DNA of 64,000 nt from Planctomycetota bacterium (GCA_018242625.1 JAFEBO010000006.1:177132-241131); one strand, 5' to 3'. Counted from the first letter of the stretch, positions 52,280 through 61,124 are shown. The notes: a model not told the origin generated them from the letters alone. A program made the numbers and translations.

Positions 52280-53419
52280 ATGCGCGTCATCGTCACCGGC
52301 CAGATCGGGATGGACAAAAAGCCCTACTTGGATGCCGTCGCAAAGTTTGCAGGCCAGCAGGGAGAATCGCTTTCGGTCTATCACGTCGGCGACATGATGT
52401 ACAAGGAAGCGCCCGACGTAAAGGGTGGCAAGATCCTCGACCTGCCGCTCTCACGCCTCAACTCCCTCCGGCGCGCGGCGTTCAAGGACATCATCGCCGA
52501 TTCACGCGACCAGAAGAATGTGATCGTCAACACGCACGCCACCTTCCGCTGGCGCCACGGCCTTTTCAGCGCTTTCGACTTTGACCAGATCGCCAAGTTC
52601 CAGCCCGACCTGTTCATCTGCCTCGTCGACAACATCGAAGTCGTGCACGACCGCCTCCACAAGGAGCACGAGATCGACGCGACGCTCAAGGACTGCATGG
52701 TCTGGCGCGAAGAGGAAATCCTCGCGACCGAACTCATGTCCAAGGCCATCCCCGGTTCGCAGTTCGCCATCATGGCCCGTGGCCGCCACGAGAGCACCAC
52801 CCGCACACTCTTCCGCCTCACCTGCCGCCCGCAGATGCGCAAGGTCTACCCGTCCTTCCCGATGAGCCACGTGGTGGACATGCCCGATGTGCTCGCGGAG
52901 ATCGACGCGTTCCGCGCCGCGCTCGCCGAGCACTTCATCACCTTCGATCCCGGCGACGTGGACGAAAAGCTGCTCCTCGAACGCTCCCTCGCCGCCGCCC
53001 GCGAGGGCAAGGAATTTCTCGACGTCACCCCCCACTCTTACGGGGGCAGCAAGTCCGCGACCGGCACGCCCCTCCGCGTCCGCATCCGCGAAGTCCTCGA
53101 TATCGCCGGCGACATCGACGGACAGATCTACATGCGCGACTTCAAGCTCATCGATCAGTCCGACATGATCGTGAGCCTCATCCCAGAAATACCCACCGCC
53201 AAGGGCACCGACTTCCCCGGCCTTTCGAGCGGCGTCGAGCGCGAGCTGCACCACGCCTTCGAGCACACCAAAGAAGTCTTTGTGGTCTGGAAGCCCAAGA
53301 AAGCCCCCAGCCCCTTCATCACCGAAACCGCTACAAAGATCTTCACCAGCGTCCCTGAGGCGCTGAAGCACTTCGAGCAAAACGGCTATTTCGGCGAGAA
53401 AAACCTGTTCGGGAACTGA
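52280..53419 (+). CDS. Fusion of degenerate P-loop kinase-like and deoxyribosyltransferase-like domains
   Basis: 379 residues from ATG 52280 (GGGAG seven nt upstream). The N-terminus MRVIVTGQIGMDKKPYLDAV looks like the first strand and P-loop of an adenylate-kinase-type enzyme, but GxPGxGKT is replaced by GQIGMDKK: the third Gly is Asp and Ser/Thr is Lys. Features after it (VIVNTHATFRW, PDLFICLVDNIEVVHDRL) still follow a kinase fold. The C-terminal 110 residues (QIYMRDFKLIDQSDMIVSLI, SSGVERELHHAFEHTKEVFV) resemble nucleoside 2-deoxyribosyltransferases, with the Glu of GVEREL at the nucleophile position. It follows zwf-pgl by 71 bp. A nucleotide-processing or nucleotide-sensing role is my inference; no experimental family name could be given. 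Confidence 0.7.
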   Translation: MRVIVTGQIGMDKKPYLDAVAKFAGQQGESLSVYHVGDMMYKEAPDVKGGKILDLPLSRLNSLRRAAFKDIIADSRDQKNVIVNTHATFRWRHGLFSAFDFDQIAKFQPDLFICLVDNIEVVHDRLHKEHEIDATLKDCMVWREEEILATELMSKAIPGSQFAIMARGRHESTTRTLFRLTCRPQMRKVYPSFPMSHVVDMPDVLAEIDAFRAALAEHFITFDPGDVDEKLLLERSLAAAREGKEFLDVTPHSYGGSKSATGTPLRVRIREVLDIAGDIDGQIYMRDFKLIDQSDMIVSLIPEIPTAKGTDFPGLSSGVERELHHAFEHTKEVFVVWKPKKAPSPFITETATKIFTSVPEALKHFEQNGYFGEKNLFGN

Positions 53420-53530
53420 TCCCGCCCGTCGCAGGCCCGCCTTCGCCAACACCAAACCGGGCACCGAATCTCACCGGAAAACGCTTGCGTAGACGCGCCC
53501 GCGCGATACGCTGAATCGCGGGAGGGAACC

Positions 53531-54373
53531 ATGTTCTATCGACCGCTCGTGCTCGTCGCCGCTTCGGCCCTGGCAGCGTCTGCCGCAGCCGCGCCCATCT
53601 GGGCGACCGCAAACTACTTCACGACGACCCGCGCCACCGCCACTGTCGAAAGTCCGTTCGACCTGGTGGGCGAATCTCAGGGCGGCAGCTACTCCGGCCT
53701 CATTCCCCCACGCGACGACACCTACAGCGTGAACCCGATCCTGCCGGACAGCGCCGGCGAAGCAGTCGCCGCTTCAACTCTCAGCTACTCAACCATCGCG
53801 AACGCGCTCTCGGTCCAGGGCGTCGCCTCCGCCGATGTTGTCCCGGGCGATTTCATGATCGCGGGATCGGCAGGCGCCGAATCGACCCTCACCGTGCAGT
53901 TCGAACTTCCCGCCGGCGGGAGCTATCGCATCATCGACGGGTACTTTGGCGGCACACACGCCTCAAGTGCGGGAATGCTGATGGGCATCGGACCCGATCC
54001 CATTTTCTCGTTCAACTCGATCAACTCGCAGCCCGACGGTGAATCGGGTCTGCTCCCACCCGGCTCCTACACGCTCGAACTAACCTGTTCGGCTAACAGC
54101 GAATTCACGTTTTTCAATGGTCTTTTCGCCGACGCTTCGTACTCGTTCAGCATCGAGATTGTCCCGGCGGGCTCGTGCCCCGGCGATCTCAACGGCGACG
54201 GCCTTGTGGACGATTCGGACTTCAGCATCTTCGTCGTCGCGTACGACCTTCTCGACTGCGCCGATCCGACTATGCCACCCAACTGCCCCTCCGACCTCAA
54301 CGCCGACGCGGCGGTCGACGATGCCGACTTTGTCATCTTCCTTTCCTCCTACAACGAGCTCGTCTGTCCATAA
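53531..54373 (+). CDS. Secreted protein with dockerin-like tail, 280 aa
   Basis: Signal peptide MFYRPLVLVAASALAASAAA. ATG 53531 is preceded by GGGAGGG, and TTGCGT (53485-53490), 16 bp and TACGCT (53507-53512) form a promoter. The body (ATANYFTTTRATATVESPFD ... ELPAGGSYRIIDGYFGG) is a beta-sandwich-like domain without catalytic motif. The last 62 residues carry the tail CPGDLNGDGLVDDSDFSIF and SDLNADAAVDDADFVIFLSS, ending LVCP: two EF-hand-like calcium loops with conserved Asp/Asn positions, closed by Cys-Pro. First of three consecutive genes with that tail. Probably anchored outside the cell through it. Confidence 0.82.
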   Translation: MFYRPLVLVAASALAASAAAAPIWATANYFTTTRATATVESPFDLVGESQGGSYSGLIPPRDDTYSVNPILPDSAGEAVAASTLSYSTIANALSVQGVASADVVPGDFMIAGSAGAESTLTVQFELPAGGSYRIIDGYFGGTHASSAGMLMGIGPDPIFSFNSINSQPDGESGLLPPGSYTLELTCSANSEFTFFNGLFADASYSFSIEIVPAGSCPGDLNGDGLVDDSDFSIFVVAYDLLDCADPTMPPNCPSDLNADAAVDDADFVIFLSSYNELVCP

Positions 54374-54453
54374 GCGGGCCTCTCGCCCGATTCCGCTACA
54401 ATTCATGTACAGGAAGATCCCCGCACGGACGCGGCCGCACGAGGGAGATACAG

Positions 54454-55263
54454 ATGCGTTACGTCCCACTGTTGGCCTTTTCGGCGCTGAGTTCAGTCGC
54501 GAGCGCCCAGAGTTTTTCCGACGGCACATTCTTCGATTCACAGTGGCTTTCGACCAAGCTGATCGACACCACGCCCGCGGCCGATGCCACATGGAGCGGC
54601 ATCCGCGGCTCGGGCGGCAACCCCGACGACTGCCGCACCATCGCCCACAACTGGCAGATCACGCCCGCCGGCGTCTCCATCGCCATCGCCCACCTCAGCA
54701 AAGTCACCTTGTGGAGCCCCGCCGCCGGCCCGGGCATCGTCGGGATCCAGTGGTCGTTTGATGCCCGCTGCGATTCCGCGCCGTATGTCAGCGCTATCGG
54801 TTTCGGCCCTCTGCTCAGGCAGAACGGCCGATGGTTCGGGGTACCCGGCAACGCTGCAATCGTCGGCGCCGGCTGGACCGCCCTCGGCGGCATCGCCAGC
54901 GCCGCCGCCTGGGTCGAAGTCGGCGGAACGGACCACCCCGATTTCTCGCCCGGCGCTCCCAGCCTGGAAGTGGGCTTCTTTACTTCCAACGGCGGCAGCG
55001 GCACATCGCTCCGCAACCTCGCCACCGGCCGCGTCGATAATTACTCGATCCGCATCCGACGCACGTGCGCTGGCGATCTCAACGTCGACGGACAGGTCGA
55101 CGATGCCGATTTCGTGCTTTTCGTTGCCGCCTACAACATCCTCGACTGCTCCGATCCCGCGATGCCCGCCGGATGCCCCTCCGATTTCAATCAGGACGGC
55201 TTCGTCGACGACACCGATTTCGTCACCTTCGTCGCCGCCTACGACAACCTGCTCTGCCCCTGA
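54454..55263 (+). CDS. Secreted protein with dockerin-like tail, 269 aa
   Basis: ATG 54454 with GAGGGAG just upstream; TACAAT at 54395-54400 is a candidate -10. Signal peptide MRYVPLLAFSALSSVASA, mature start QSFSDGTFFDSQWLSTKLID. The body reads as a concanavalin-like or choice-of-anchor-type beta-sandwich (QWSFDARCDSAPYVSAIGFG, AAAWVEVGGTDHPDFSPG). The tail CAGDLNVDGQVDDADFVLF and SDFNQDGFVDDTDFVTF ends LLCP, as in its neighbours. It may bind a polysaccharide; no enzyme motif seen. Second of three tandem dockerin-tailed genes. Confidence 0.82.
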   Translation: MRYVPLLAFSALSSVASAQSFSDGTFFDSQWLSTKLIDTTPAADATWSGIRGSGGNPDDCRTIAHNWQITPAGVSIAIAHLSKVTLWSPAAGPGIVGIQWSFDARCDSAPYVSAIGFGPLLRQNGRWFGVPGNAAIVGAGWTALGGIASAAAWVEVGGTDHPDFSPGAPSLEVGFFTSNGGSGTSLRNLATGRVDNYSIRIRRTCAGDLNVDGQVDDADFVLFVAAYNILDCSDPAMPAGCPSDFNQDGFVDDTDFVTFVAAYDNLLCP

Positions 55264-55450
55264 CACGCACCTCCGGCTCCCCCATCGCGACCCGCCAATG
55301 GCGAAGTTCTCGGTCCCTGCGCCGAGAAACCACCTCTTTCAGCCCTTTCCCGCTTCGCTCTGGCCCCGGCAAGTCCCCACCGGTATTCTGGAGAGCGGCC
55401 CGACCGAGCCGCGATTCGAGCGGCGTGCCGAGGCCAAGGGGGCCAATGGC

Positions 55451-58045
55451 ATGAAGCAGGTTCAACCCGGTTCTTTGCTATTGCCGGCTTTGCTCGCTCT
55501 GGCGTTCGGCGCTTCTCCGGCCCGAGCGACCGAACCCCAGTGGTCCGGCGAGTTCGCCTTTGGCACCATCGGCAACTCCGCGAGCGCCACCGCCGCCGTC
55601 GCCTGGGACGACAACCACGACGGCACGCCCTCCATCTTCATCGGCGGCAAGTTCACCACCGTCGGCGGCGTCGCCTGCAACGCCATCGCGCGCTGGGACG
55701 GAATGTTGTGGAACCCGCTCGGCGGAGGCATTGCCACCACTTCCGGCACGCTCGCCATCCGATCGATGATTGTGCATAACGACGGCACGGGCGAGGGCCT
55801 CATCGCCGGGGGCGTCTTCAATACCGCCGGCGGCAACCCCGCGATCGGCGTCGCCCGCTGGCGCGACGGTCAATGGAGCGCTCTCGGAGACGGCCTGGGC
55901 GATCCGGTGTTCAATCTGGGCGTCAAGTGTTTCGCGATCCACAAGGGCGACCTCTACGCCGGCGGCAACTTCCAGACTTCGGGCGCCAACTTCGTCATCG
56001 GCGTCGCCCGCTGGAGCGGCAGCGCGTGGGTCGTTGTCAATAACGGTCTGGGCCAGAACGTTGAGTGCCTCGCGTCGTACGACGAACAGCTCGGCACGGG
56101 GCCCCAACTCTTCGCCGGCGGCAGTTTCAGCGGGCGGGTGCGGCACCTGGACGGCAATGTCTGGACTTCGCTCAACGTCAGCGGCAATTCCCAGTCCCGC
56201 GTCACGCAGCTCACAGTGTTCAATCCGACGGCTCCGGCGGGCAAGCCGCTGCTCTTCGCGGCGGGGCGATTCACAAGCGCCGGTGGAACCACGGTCAACA
56301 ACATCGCCTCGTGGGACGGAACAGCGTGGAGTGACGTTGGAGGCGGTATCGAAGTGCTCAGCGATTTCCCCTCCATCACCGGAATGACCGTCGTCAACAA
56401 CCGCGACATTGGTCAGGACAACGACAGGCAATCGCTCATGGTCGGGGGTGTCATCGACAAGGCCGGCGACCAGCCCTCCAACGAGATCGTGATCTGGGAC
56501 GGCTCGTCGTGGTCCAATCCCATCGACCCCGGAACCTTCCCGCAGTTCCTCTACGCCCCGCCCGCCGGCAGCCCGACCCGAATTCTCGCCGGAGGCATTG
56601 GCAGCAACGGCATCGCCCAACTCGGCACTCAAGCCTGGTACCCCATCGGCAACGGCGGCGCCACCGGCTTCAGCCCCAGCATCAACCGCGTCGTCGCCGG
56701 GTTCGAGAAGTCCTTCCACGATGGCAAACTGTCCGTCGGGCTTTCGGGAACCTTTTACCAGCCGGGCACGGGCCTCGCGCAGGATGTGGTCGTGTCGATC
56801 TCCACCGACGGTGGCGGCCACTTTGTTCCTGTTGAAGCGACCCCGAACCTCTCCGGATCCGGAGCCGCAATCACCGGCTCGATCGGTGCCCCCGGCCAGA
56901 TTACCAAGTACCTGCTCGGCCAGCTCACCTCGCCCTGCTCCGGCGGCACGATGATCCAAGTCCCCCCGGCGGGCCCGCCCAACTGCATCGGCCCGCTCTT
57001 TGGCGGTGCCGATCCACGCTGCGCTGTTGTCCTGCGGCCGCCGGGAGGCCCCTCGCCGCTGATCCACGTCGGAGGAAATTTCCTCGACGCGGGCGGCATT
57101 CCAGGCAACAGCTTCGGCGCCTACTTCGACCCGGCGACAAACACCTGGCTCACCGGAAATCCGTTCTTTCCTTCGCCCAACGGGCCGGAGTTTGCCGCGG
57201 AAGCTGGAGATTTCGACGGCGATGGCCAGGATGATTTCGTGGTCGGCGGTTCCTTCAGCCAAGTCGCGGGTCAGGGAGCCGACAACTGGTTCTGCGTCAC
57301 GTCAGGGCATCGAGACGGCCCCCACATCGTCCTCGGCACCGGCACCGCGGGGTTCAGTTCCGCCCCGCTCGCCTTTGCCATCGGCGGCAGCGTGCCCAGG
57401 GGACCCCGAAGCGCCGGCACGGTCGCCGACGTCCCCTTCGGCCTTTACGCCGGAGGCACATTCACCAGCGCCGGCCCCACAGCCCTCAACTACATCGCCC
57501 GCTGGGACGGCGCCAACTGGCAGCCCTTGGGCGCCGGCATGAACGGCACCGTCCGCGCACTCGAATTTTGGGACGCGAGAGACGGCAACGGCCTCATGCT
57601 CTACGCCGCCGGAGATTTCACGCTGGCAGGAGGCGTTCCGGCCGATCGCATCGCCAAGTGGGATGGCACCCAGTGGCACGCCGTCAATTCCGATGTGCTC
57701 AACGGCCTAAACAACCGCGTAAACACCCTCGCCGTTTGGGACGCCGGAGACGGCAAGGGTGAATCTCTCGTCGCCGGCGGCACCTTCACCCTCGCGGGAG
57801 GCAAATCAGCCGGCCGCCTCGCCCGCCTGCTCGGTGCGCCCCCCTCCTGCCCGGCCGATCTCAACCACGACAGCCAGGTAGACGACTCCGACTTTGTCGT
57901 CTTCCTTTTCTCCTACAACATCCTCGACTGCGCCGATCCAGAAATCCCCGCGGGGTGCCCTTCCGATCTCAACCACGACGGAATTGTCGAGGACGCCGAC
58001 TTTGTCATCTTCCTCGCGGCGTACAACGAACTGCTCTGCCCGTAG
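55451..58045 (+). CDS. Large secreted beta-propeller protein with dockerin-like tail, 864 aa
   Basis: ATG 55451 opens a signal peptide (MKQVQPGSLLLPALLALAFG). The body repeats a propeller blade of about 55-65 residues of the form (I/L)xxGGxF(T/x)xxGG...N.(I/V)A.WDG..W..LGGG: for example IFIGGKFTTVGGVACNAIAR, LIAGGVFNTAGGNPAIGVAR, LFAAGRFTSAGGTTVNNIAS and LYAAGDFTLAGGVPADRIAK. A FG-GAP-like blade, DFDGDGQDDFVVGG, lies near residue 590. The end is the usual tail (DLNHDSQVDDSDFVVFLFSY, DLNHDGIVEDADFVIFLAAY) closing LLCP. Such repeat propellers typically bind ligands or matrix components. Third and largest of the tandem dockerin-tailed genes; TATTCT near 55383 may be its -10. Confidence 0.85.
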   Translation: MKQVQPGSLLLPALLALAFGASPARATEPQWSGEFAFGTIGNSASATAAVAWDDNHDGTPSIFIGGKFTTVGGVACNAIARWDGMLWNPLGGGIATTSGTLAIRSMIVHNDGTGEGLIAGGVFNTAGGNPAIGVARWRDGQWSALGDGLGDPVFNLGVKCFAIHKGDLYAGGNFQTSGANFVIGVARWSGSAWVVVNNGLGQNVECLASYDEQLGTGPQLFAGGSFSGRVRHLDGNVWTSLNVSGNSQSRVTQLTVFNPTAPAGKPLLFAAGRFTSAGGTTVNNIASWDGTAWSDVGGGIEVLSDFPSITGMTVVNNRDIGQDNDRQSLMVGGVIDKAGDQPSNEIVIWDGSSWSNPIDPGTFPQFLYAPPAGSPTRILAGGIGSNGIAQLGTQAWYPIGNGGATGFSPSINRVVAGFEKSFHDGKLSVGLSGTFYQPGTGLAQDVVVSISTDGGGHFVPVEATPNLSGSGAAITGSIGAPGQITKYLLGQLTSPCSGGTMIQVPPAGPPNCIGPLFGGADPRCAVVLRPPGGPSPLIHVGGNFLDAGGIPGNSFGAYFDPATNTWLTGNPFFPSPNGPEFAAEAGDFDGDGQDDFVVGGSFSQVAGQGADNWFCVTSGHRDGPHIVLGTGTAGFSSAPLAFAIGGSVPRGPRSAGTVADVPFGLYAGGTFTSAGPTALNYIARWDGANWQPLGAGMNGTVRALEFWDARDGNGLMLYAAGDFTLAGGVPADRIAKWDGTQWHAVNSDVLNGLNNRVNTLAVWDAGDGKGESLVAGGTFTLAGGKSAGRLARLLGAPPSCPADLNHDSQVDDSDFVVFLFSYNILDCADPEIPAGCPSDLNHDGIVEDADFVIFLAAYNELLCP

Positions 58046-58098
58046 TTTCGGGTGAAATCCGGGCCCGCAACCTCCCAAGAATGTCGGAGGAGGTTCGC

Positions 58099-58491
58099 GT
58101 GTCCCAGGCACAAAGCCAGCCCCCGTTCGTGGAGAACGGCATCCCGCCCGACGTGCGGTCGTACGCCACTTTCACGCACATCGTTCCCCTGATCTCCCAC
58201 CTGGGCGGGCCCATCGTTGTCCCGATCGTCGCCGCCATCATCATGTGGCAGATCAAGAAGGACCAGAGCCCCTTCATCGATGATCACGGCCGCGAAGCGG
58301 TCAACTTTCAGATCTCGCTGGCGATCTACTGGCTTGTCGTGATCCCGCTCTTCACGATCCTCACCTGCGGCATTCTTGCCGTCCTTTTCATACCGCTGCT
58401 CGTTCTCAACGTCGCCGGCTGCGTTCTGGCCGCCAAGGCGGCCCACCGCGGCGAGTACTACAGGTATCCGATGAGCATCCGGTTCCTCTAG
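58099..58491 (+). CDS. DUF4870 family membrane protein
   Basis: 130 residues with three predicted helices. The pattern FTHIVPLISHLGGPIVVPIV, DDHGREAVNFQISLAIYWL and the last helix is typical of DUF4870, small membrane proteins of unknown function. I chose GTG 58099 because GGAGGAGG (58086-58093) lies five nt before it; the ATG at 58081 is in frame but has no ribosome site and would place that sequence inside the coding region. The preceding gene ends at 58045. Confidence 0.82.
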   Translation: MSQAQSQPPFVENGIPPDVRSYATFTHIVPLISHLGGPIVVPIVAAIIMWQIKKDQSPFIDDHGREAVNFQISLAIYWLVVIPLFTILTCGILAVLFIPLLVLNVAGCVLAAKAAHRGEYYRYPMSIRFL

Positions 58492-58619
58492 AGCCGATGC
58501 ACGCGCCGCCCACGCCGATCTCTTTCAATCATCGGGACGGTCGCCGTGTGGGCCAGCAGCCCCCAAGCTTTTTTGTATTGGCCCGGAAGCCCCTCTCCGC
58601 CCCCGTACAATGATCGGTC

Positions 58620-59444
58620 GTGCCGCTCCTTCAGTGCGTCAAGCTCCACAAGACCTATGCCGGCCGCGTCGTTGTTGACGACGTGTCCTTTCACGTTGAA
58701 CGCGGCGAGATCGTCGGACTCCTGGGACGCAACGGGGCCGGCAAGACCACCAGCTTCCGCATGACCATCGGCATGATCGATGCCGACCCAGCCCTCTCGG
58801 GCCACGCCGGAGACGGCAGGGTCTACTTTGACGGCCGCGACGTCACCGCAATGCCCATGTACAAACGTGCACGCCTGGGCATGGGCTACCTGAGCCAGGA
58901 ACCCTCCATCTTCCAGCGGCTCACCTGCGAACAGAACCTCCTGGCCATCCTCGAAACCACCGCAACGCCCCGCGCCATGCGCCATAAGCGGGCGGCCGAA
59001 CTGCTCGAACGATTCGGGCTGACCCATAAGGCCCACCACCCCGCCCGCACATGCTCCGGCGGCGAACGCCGCAAACTCGAGATCGCCCGCGCCCTGGTCA
59101 CCAATCCCAAGCTCATCCTGCTCGACGAGCCCTTCAGCGGCGTCGACCCGATCGCCGTCGAAGACCTGCAGAACGAAATCCGCCGCCTCGCCCACAGCGA
59201 GGAGGGCGAGGGAATCGCTTTTCTCATCACCGACCACAACGTCCAGCAGATGCTCCGCGTCTGCGACCGGGCTTACATCCTCGACGGCGGCCGCGAACTC
59301 GCCGAGGGAACTCCCCGCGAACTCATCAACGACGAAGTCGTCCGCAGGGCATACCTTGGGTCTCTTTTCAGGGGAGACGAATTCGACGACCTCCCCGAAA
59401 GGCGCCCCGGTCGCCATCGTGCCGCGGCGGGAGAGCCCGAATGA
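58620..59444 (+). CDS. lptB: LPS export ABC transporter ATP-binding protein LptB
   Basis: 274 residues. LLGRNGAGKTTSF is the Walker A, TCSGGERRKLEIARAL the signature motif, and PKLILLDEPFSGVDPIAVED the Walker B with LptB's characteristic FSGVDPIAV; LITDHNVQQMLRVCDRAYIL is the H-loop region. It energises transport of lipopolysaccharide to the outer membrane from the inner face. An insertion of about ten residues (ADPALSGHAGDG) after the Walker A helix is not in the E. coli enzyme. lptC, lptA and lptFG are not adjacent. Start GTG 58620; TACAAT (58606-58611) ends eight nt upstream and no Shine-Dalgarno exists. It is coupled to the next gene through an ATGA overlap at 59441-59444. Confidence 0.95.
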   Translation: MPLLQCVKLHKTYAGRVVVDDVSFHVERGEIVGLLGRNGAGKTTSFRMTIGMIDADPALSGHAGDGRVYFDGRDVTAMPMYKRARLGMGYLSQEPSIFQRLTCEQNLLAILETTATPRAMRHKRAAELLERFGLTHKAHHPARTCSGGERRKLEIARALVTNPKLILLDEPFSGVDPIAVEDLQNEIRRLAHSEEGEGIAFLITDHNVQQMLRVCDRAYILDGGRELAEGTPRELINDEVVRRAYLGSLFRGDEFDDLPERRPGRHRAAAGEPE

Positions 59445-59926
59445 ACCTCGCCCGTCCCGCGATCGCGCTCCTGACCTTCTGCCTCGCCGGATGCTCCCAA
59501 AGAGTCATCGAGATCACCAGCGAGCCCTCCGGAGCACTCGTCACGCTGAACGACGTGCAGCTCGGGCGCACCCCCCTGCAGACCGACTTCACGTTCTACG
59601 GCGATTACGACATCCTGCTGACCAAGCCGGGTTACGAGCCGCTCCGCACCAAGGCCACCGCCAATACCCCGATCTACGAGCGCGTGCCGCTCGACCTGGC
59701 CACATCCCCGATCCCCTACGAATCGGTCGTGCGCTGGCACTACAAGCTGCAGCCCACACTCGAGTCAACACAGGCAAAGCAGCAGTTCGAGGATGATCTG
59801 ATCGGGCGAGCACGCGGCCTGCGCGATCAGGTCGACGATCCCGCCGCCATCAAGCCCGCTCCGCCGGCGAAAGACGCCCCGGCGAGCGACAAGCCGCCCC
59901 CGGCGCCCCCGCCCTCTCCGGTCTGA
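59441..59926 (+). CDS. PEGA domain lipoprotein
   Basis: 161 residues. ATG 59441 overlaps the lptB stop by 4 bp. The signal MNLARPAIALLTFCLAGCSQ has lipobox LAGC with lipidation at Cys18. The mature domain is a PEGA-type sandwich: ITSEPSGALVTLNDVQLGRT, then PLQTDFTFYGDYDILLTKPG, with the L-G-x-T-P core. The C-terminus is Pro/Ala-rich. Coupled expression with lptB suggests a role at the outer membrane, perhaps in lipopolysaccharide or surface assembly; this is inference from the gene order. PEGA modules are generally thought to bind surface or matrix components. Confidence 0.88.
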   Translation: MNLARPAIALLTFCLAGCSQRVIEITSEPSGALVTLNDVQLGRTPLQTDFTFYGDYDILLTKPGYEPLRTKATANTPIYERVPLDLATSPIPYESVVRWHYKLQPTLESTQAKQQFEDDLIGRARGLRDQVDDPAAIKPAPPAKDAPASDKPPPAPPPSPV

Positions 59927-59933
59927 GCTCCCC

Positions 59934-61124
59934 TCACTCGCAGAGCAGGTTGTCGTACCAGGGCAGGAACAGCACAAAGTCGGTGTCATCGACCAGCCGG
60001 TCGCCGTTCCAGTCGCAGCGCTTGTCCGCGTCCGGAACGAGCAGCGCCTCGTACGAAACAACGAATATCGAAAAATCTGCATCGTCGACCAGCCCGTCCT
60101 CGTTCAGATCGCCCGGGCACCGGATGCTGACAGTCCAGTCGCCGATGCGATAGCCCGAGCACTCGTTCGACGCTTCAAACGAGTACGCCCCGGCGTCGGC
60201 CGGAATGAACGGGTCGATCACCATCACCTCCGAGCGAGCCCCCACAATCCGCGAATCATCCGACAGCTCGGCCTCGCCCCGGCGCCACTGATAAACACGC
60301 GGTCCCGAACCCGCCGCCGAAGCGCGGAACACGACCCGATCCCCGGTCTGCGGCGTGTCCCACGGACCCTCGAACTGATCCGAGTCCATCCCTTCGCACC
60401 CTTGAACGTCAGACCAGTCCGTGAATACCCAGGACGAAATAGTCTGATCGGCCGTGGCCGCTCCCGCTCCGCCCGTGAATCCCACCCACGCACAGCCGTT
60501 ATCCGAAAAGAGCGCCGTCCCGTCGTCGAGAGACCCAAGGTCGAGCGGACAGAACAGAACGGGCTCGCCATCAATCGACACGTACAGCGCTCCCGGCGTG
60601 TACTCGATCCTGGCTTCGTGCGGGCCCGTCAGCCGCTCCTCGGGCAGCAGGACGTGCGCGAGCGAGGCGGCATCCGAGCTCTCGTTTCCATCCGCACCGC
60701 GCGACTGCACGCTGACGTGGTACCCCTGAAATTCATCGCCAAAGTAGAACGTATCAAACTCGATCGCGACCGACCTTGAGATCCCCTCATACCCGAGCCC
60801 CGACCCCGAGCCGCCCAGCGCGGTGTCGGAAGAATCCTGCATTACAAACGCGAAGCCGTCGGCCGTGCCCCGGTCGATCTTCCACTGAAAACTCGTGCGG
60901 AACCCCGCATTGAGACCCGCACGCGAAGTTGTGTACCAAGCCGATCCGGCGCCGCCAAGGCCTGCTCGGGTGAGCCGGAGCGCATCGCCATCCACGTCCG
61001 CATCGCCCGAAAGCGTCAGCCCCGCCGTCGACGAAAAGTCCGGGTACGAAAAGACCGCGCCGCACTGTGCGCGGGCCGAAGCGCAAAGGGCCGCCATCGA
61101 AAGCAACGCAAAGGTCAAACGCAT
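59934..61124 (-). CDS. Secreted L-type lectin-like protein with dockerin-like tail
   Basis: 396 residues from ATG 61124 (AGGAG seven nt upstream). Signal peptide MRLTFALLSMAALCASARA. Residues about 25-240 form a legume-type lectin fold: FRTSFQWKIDRGTADGFAFV, GLGYEGISRSVAIEFDTFYF, ARIEYTPGALYVSIDGEP. An Ig-like domain follows (QTGDRVVFRASAAGSGPRVY ... GAYSFEASNECSG). The tail (CPGDLNEDGLVDDADFSIFV, CDWNGDRLVDDTDFVLF) ends LLCE rather than LLCP. Likely a sugar-binding surface protein. It converges with the PEGA gene with 7 bp between stops. Confidence 0.85.
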   Translation of the reverse strand: MRLTFALLSMAALCASARAQCGAVFSYPDFSSTAGLTLSGDADVDGDALRLTRAGLGGAGSAWYTTSRAGLNAGFRTSFQWKIDRGTADGFAFVMQDSSDTALGGSGSGLGYEGISRSVAIEFDTFYFGDEFQGYHVSVQSRGADGNESSDAASLAHVLLPEERLTGPHEARIEYTPGALYVSIDGEPVLFCPLDLGSLDDGTALFSDNGCAWVGFTGGAGAATADQTISSWVFTDWSDVQGCEGMDSDQFEGPWDTPQTGDRVVFRASAAGSGPRVYQWRRGEAELSDDSRIVGARSEVMVIDPFIPADAGAYSFEASNECSGYRIGDWTVSIRCPGDLNEDGLVDDADFSIFVVSYEALLVPDADKRCDWNGDRLVDDTDFVLFLPWYDNLLCE

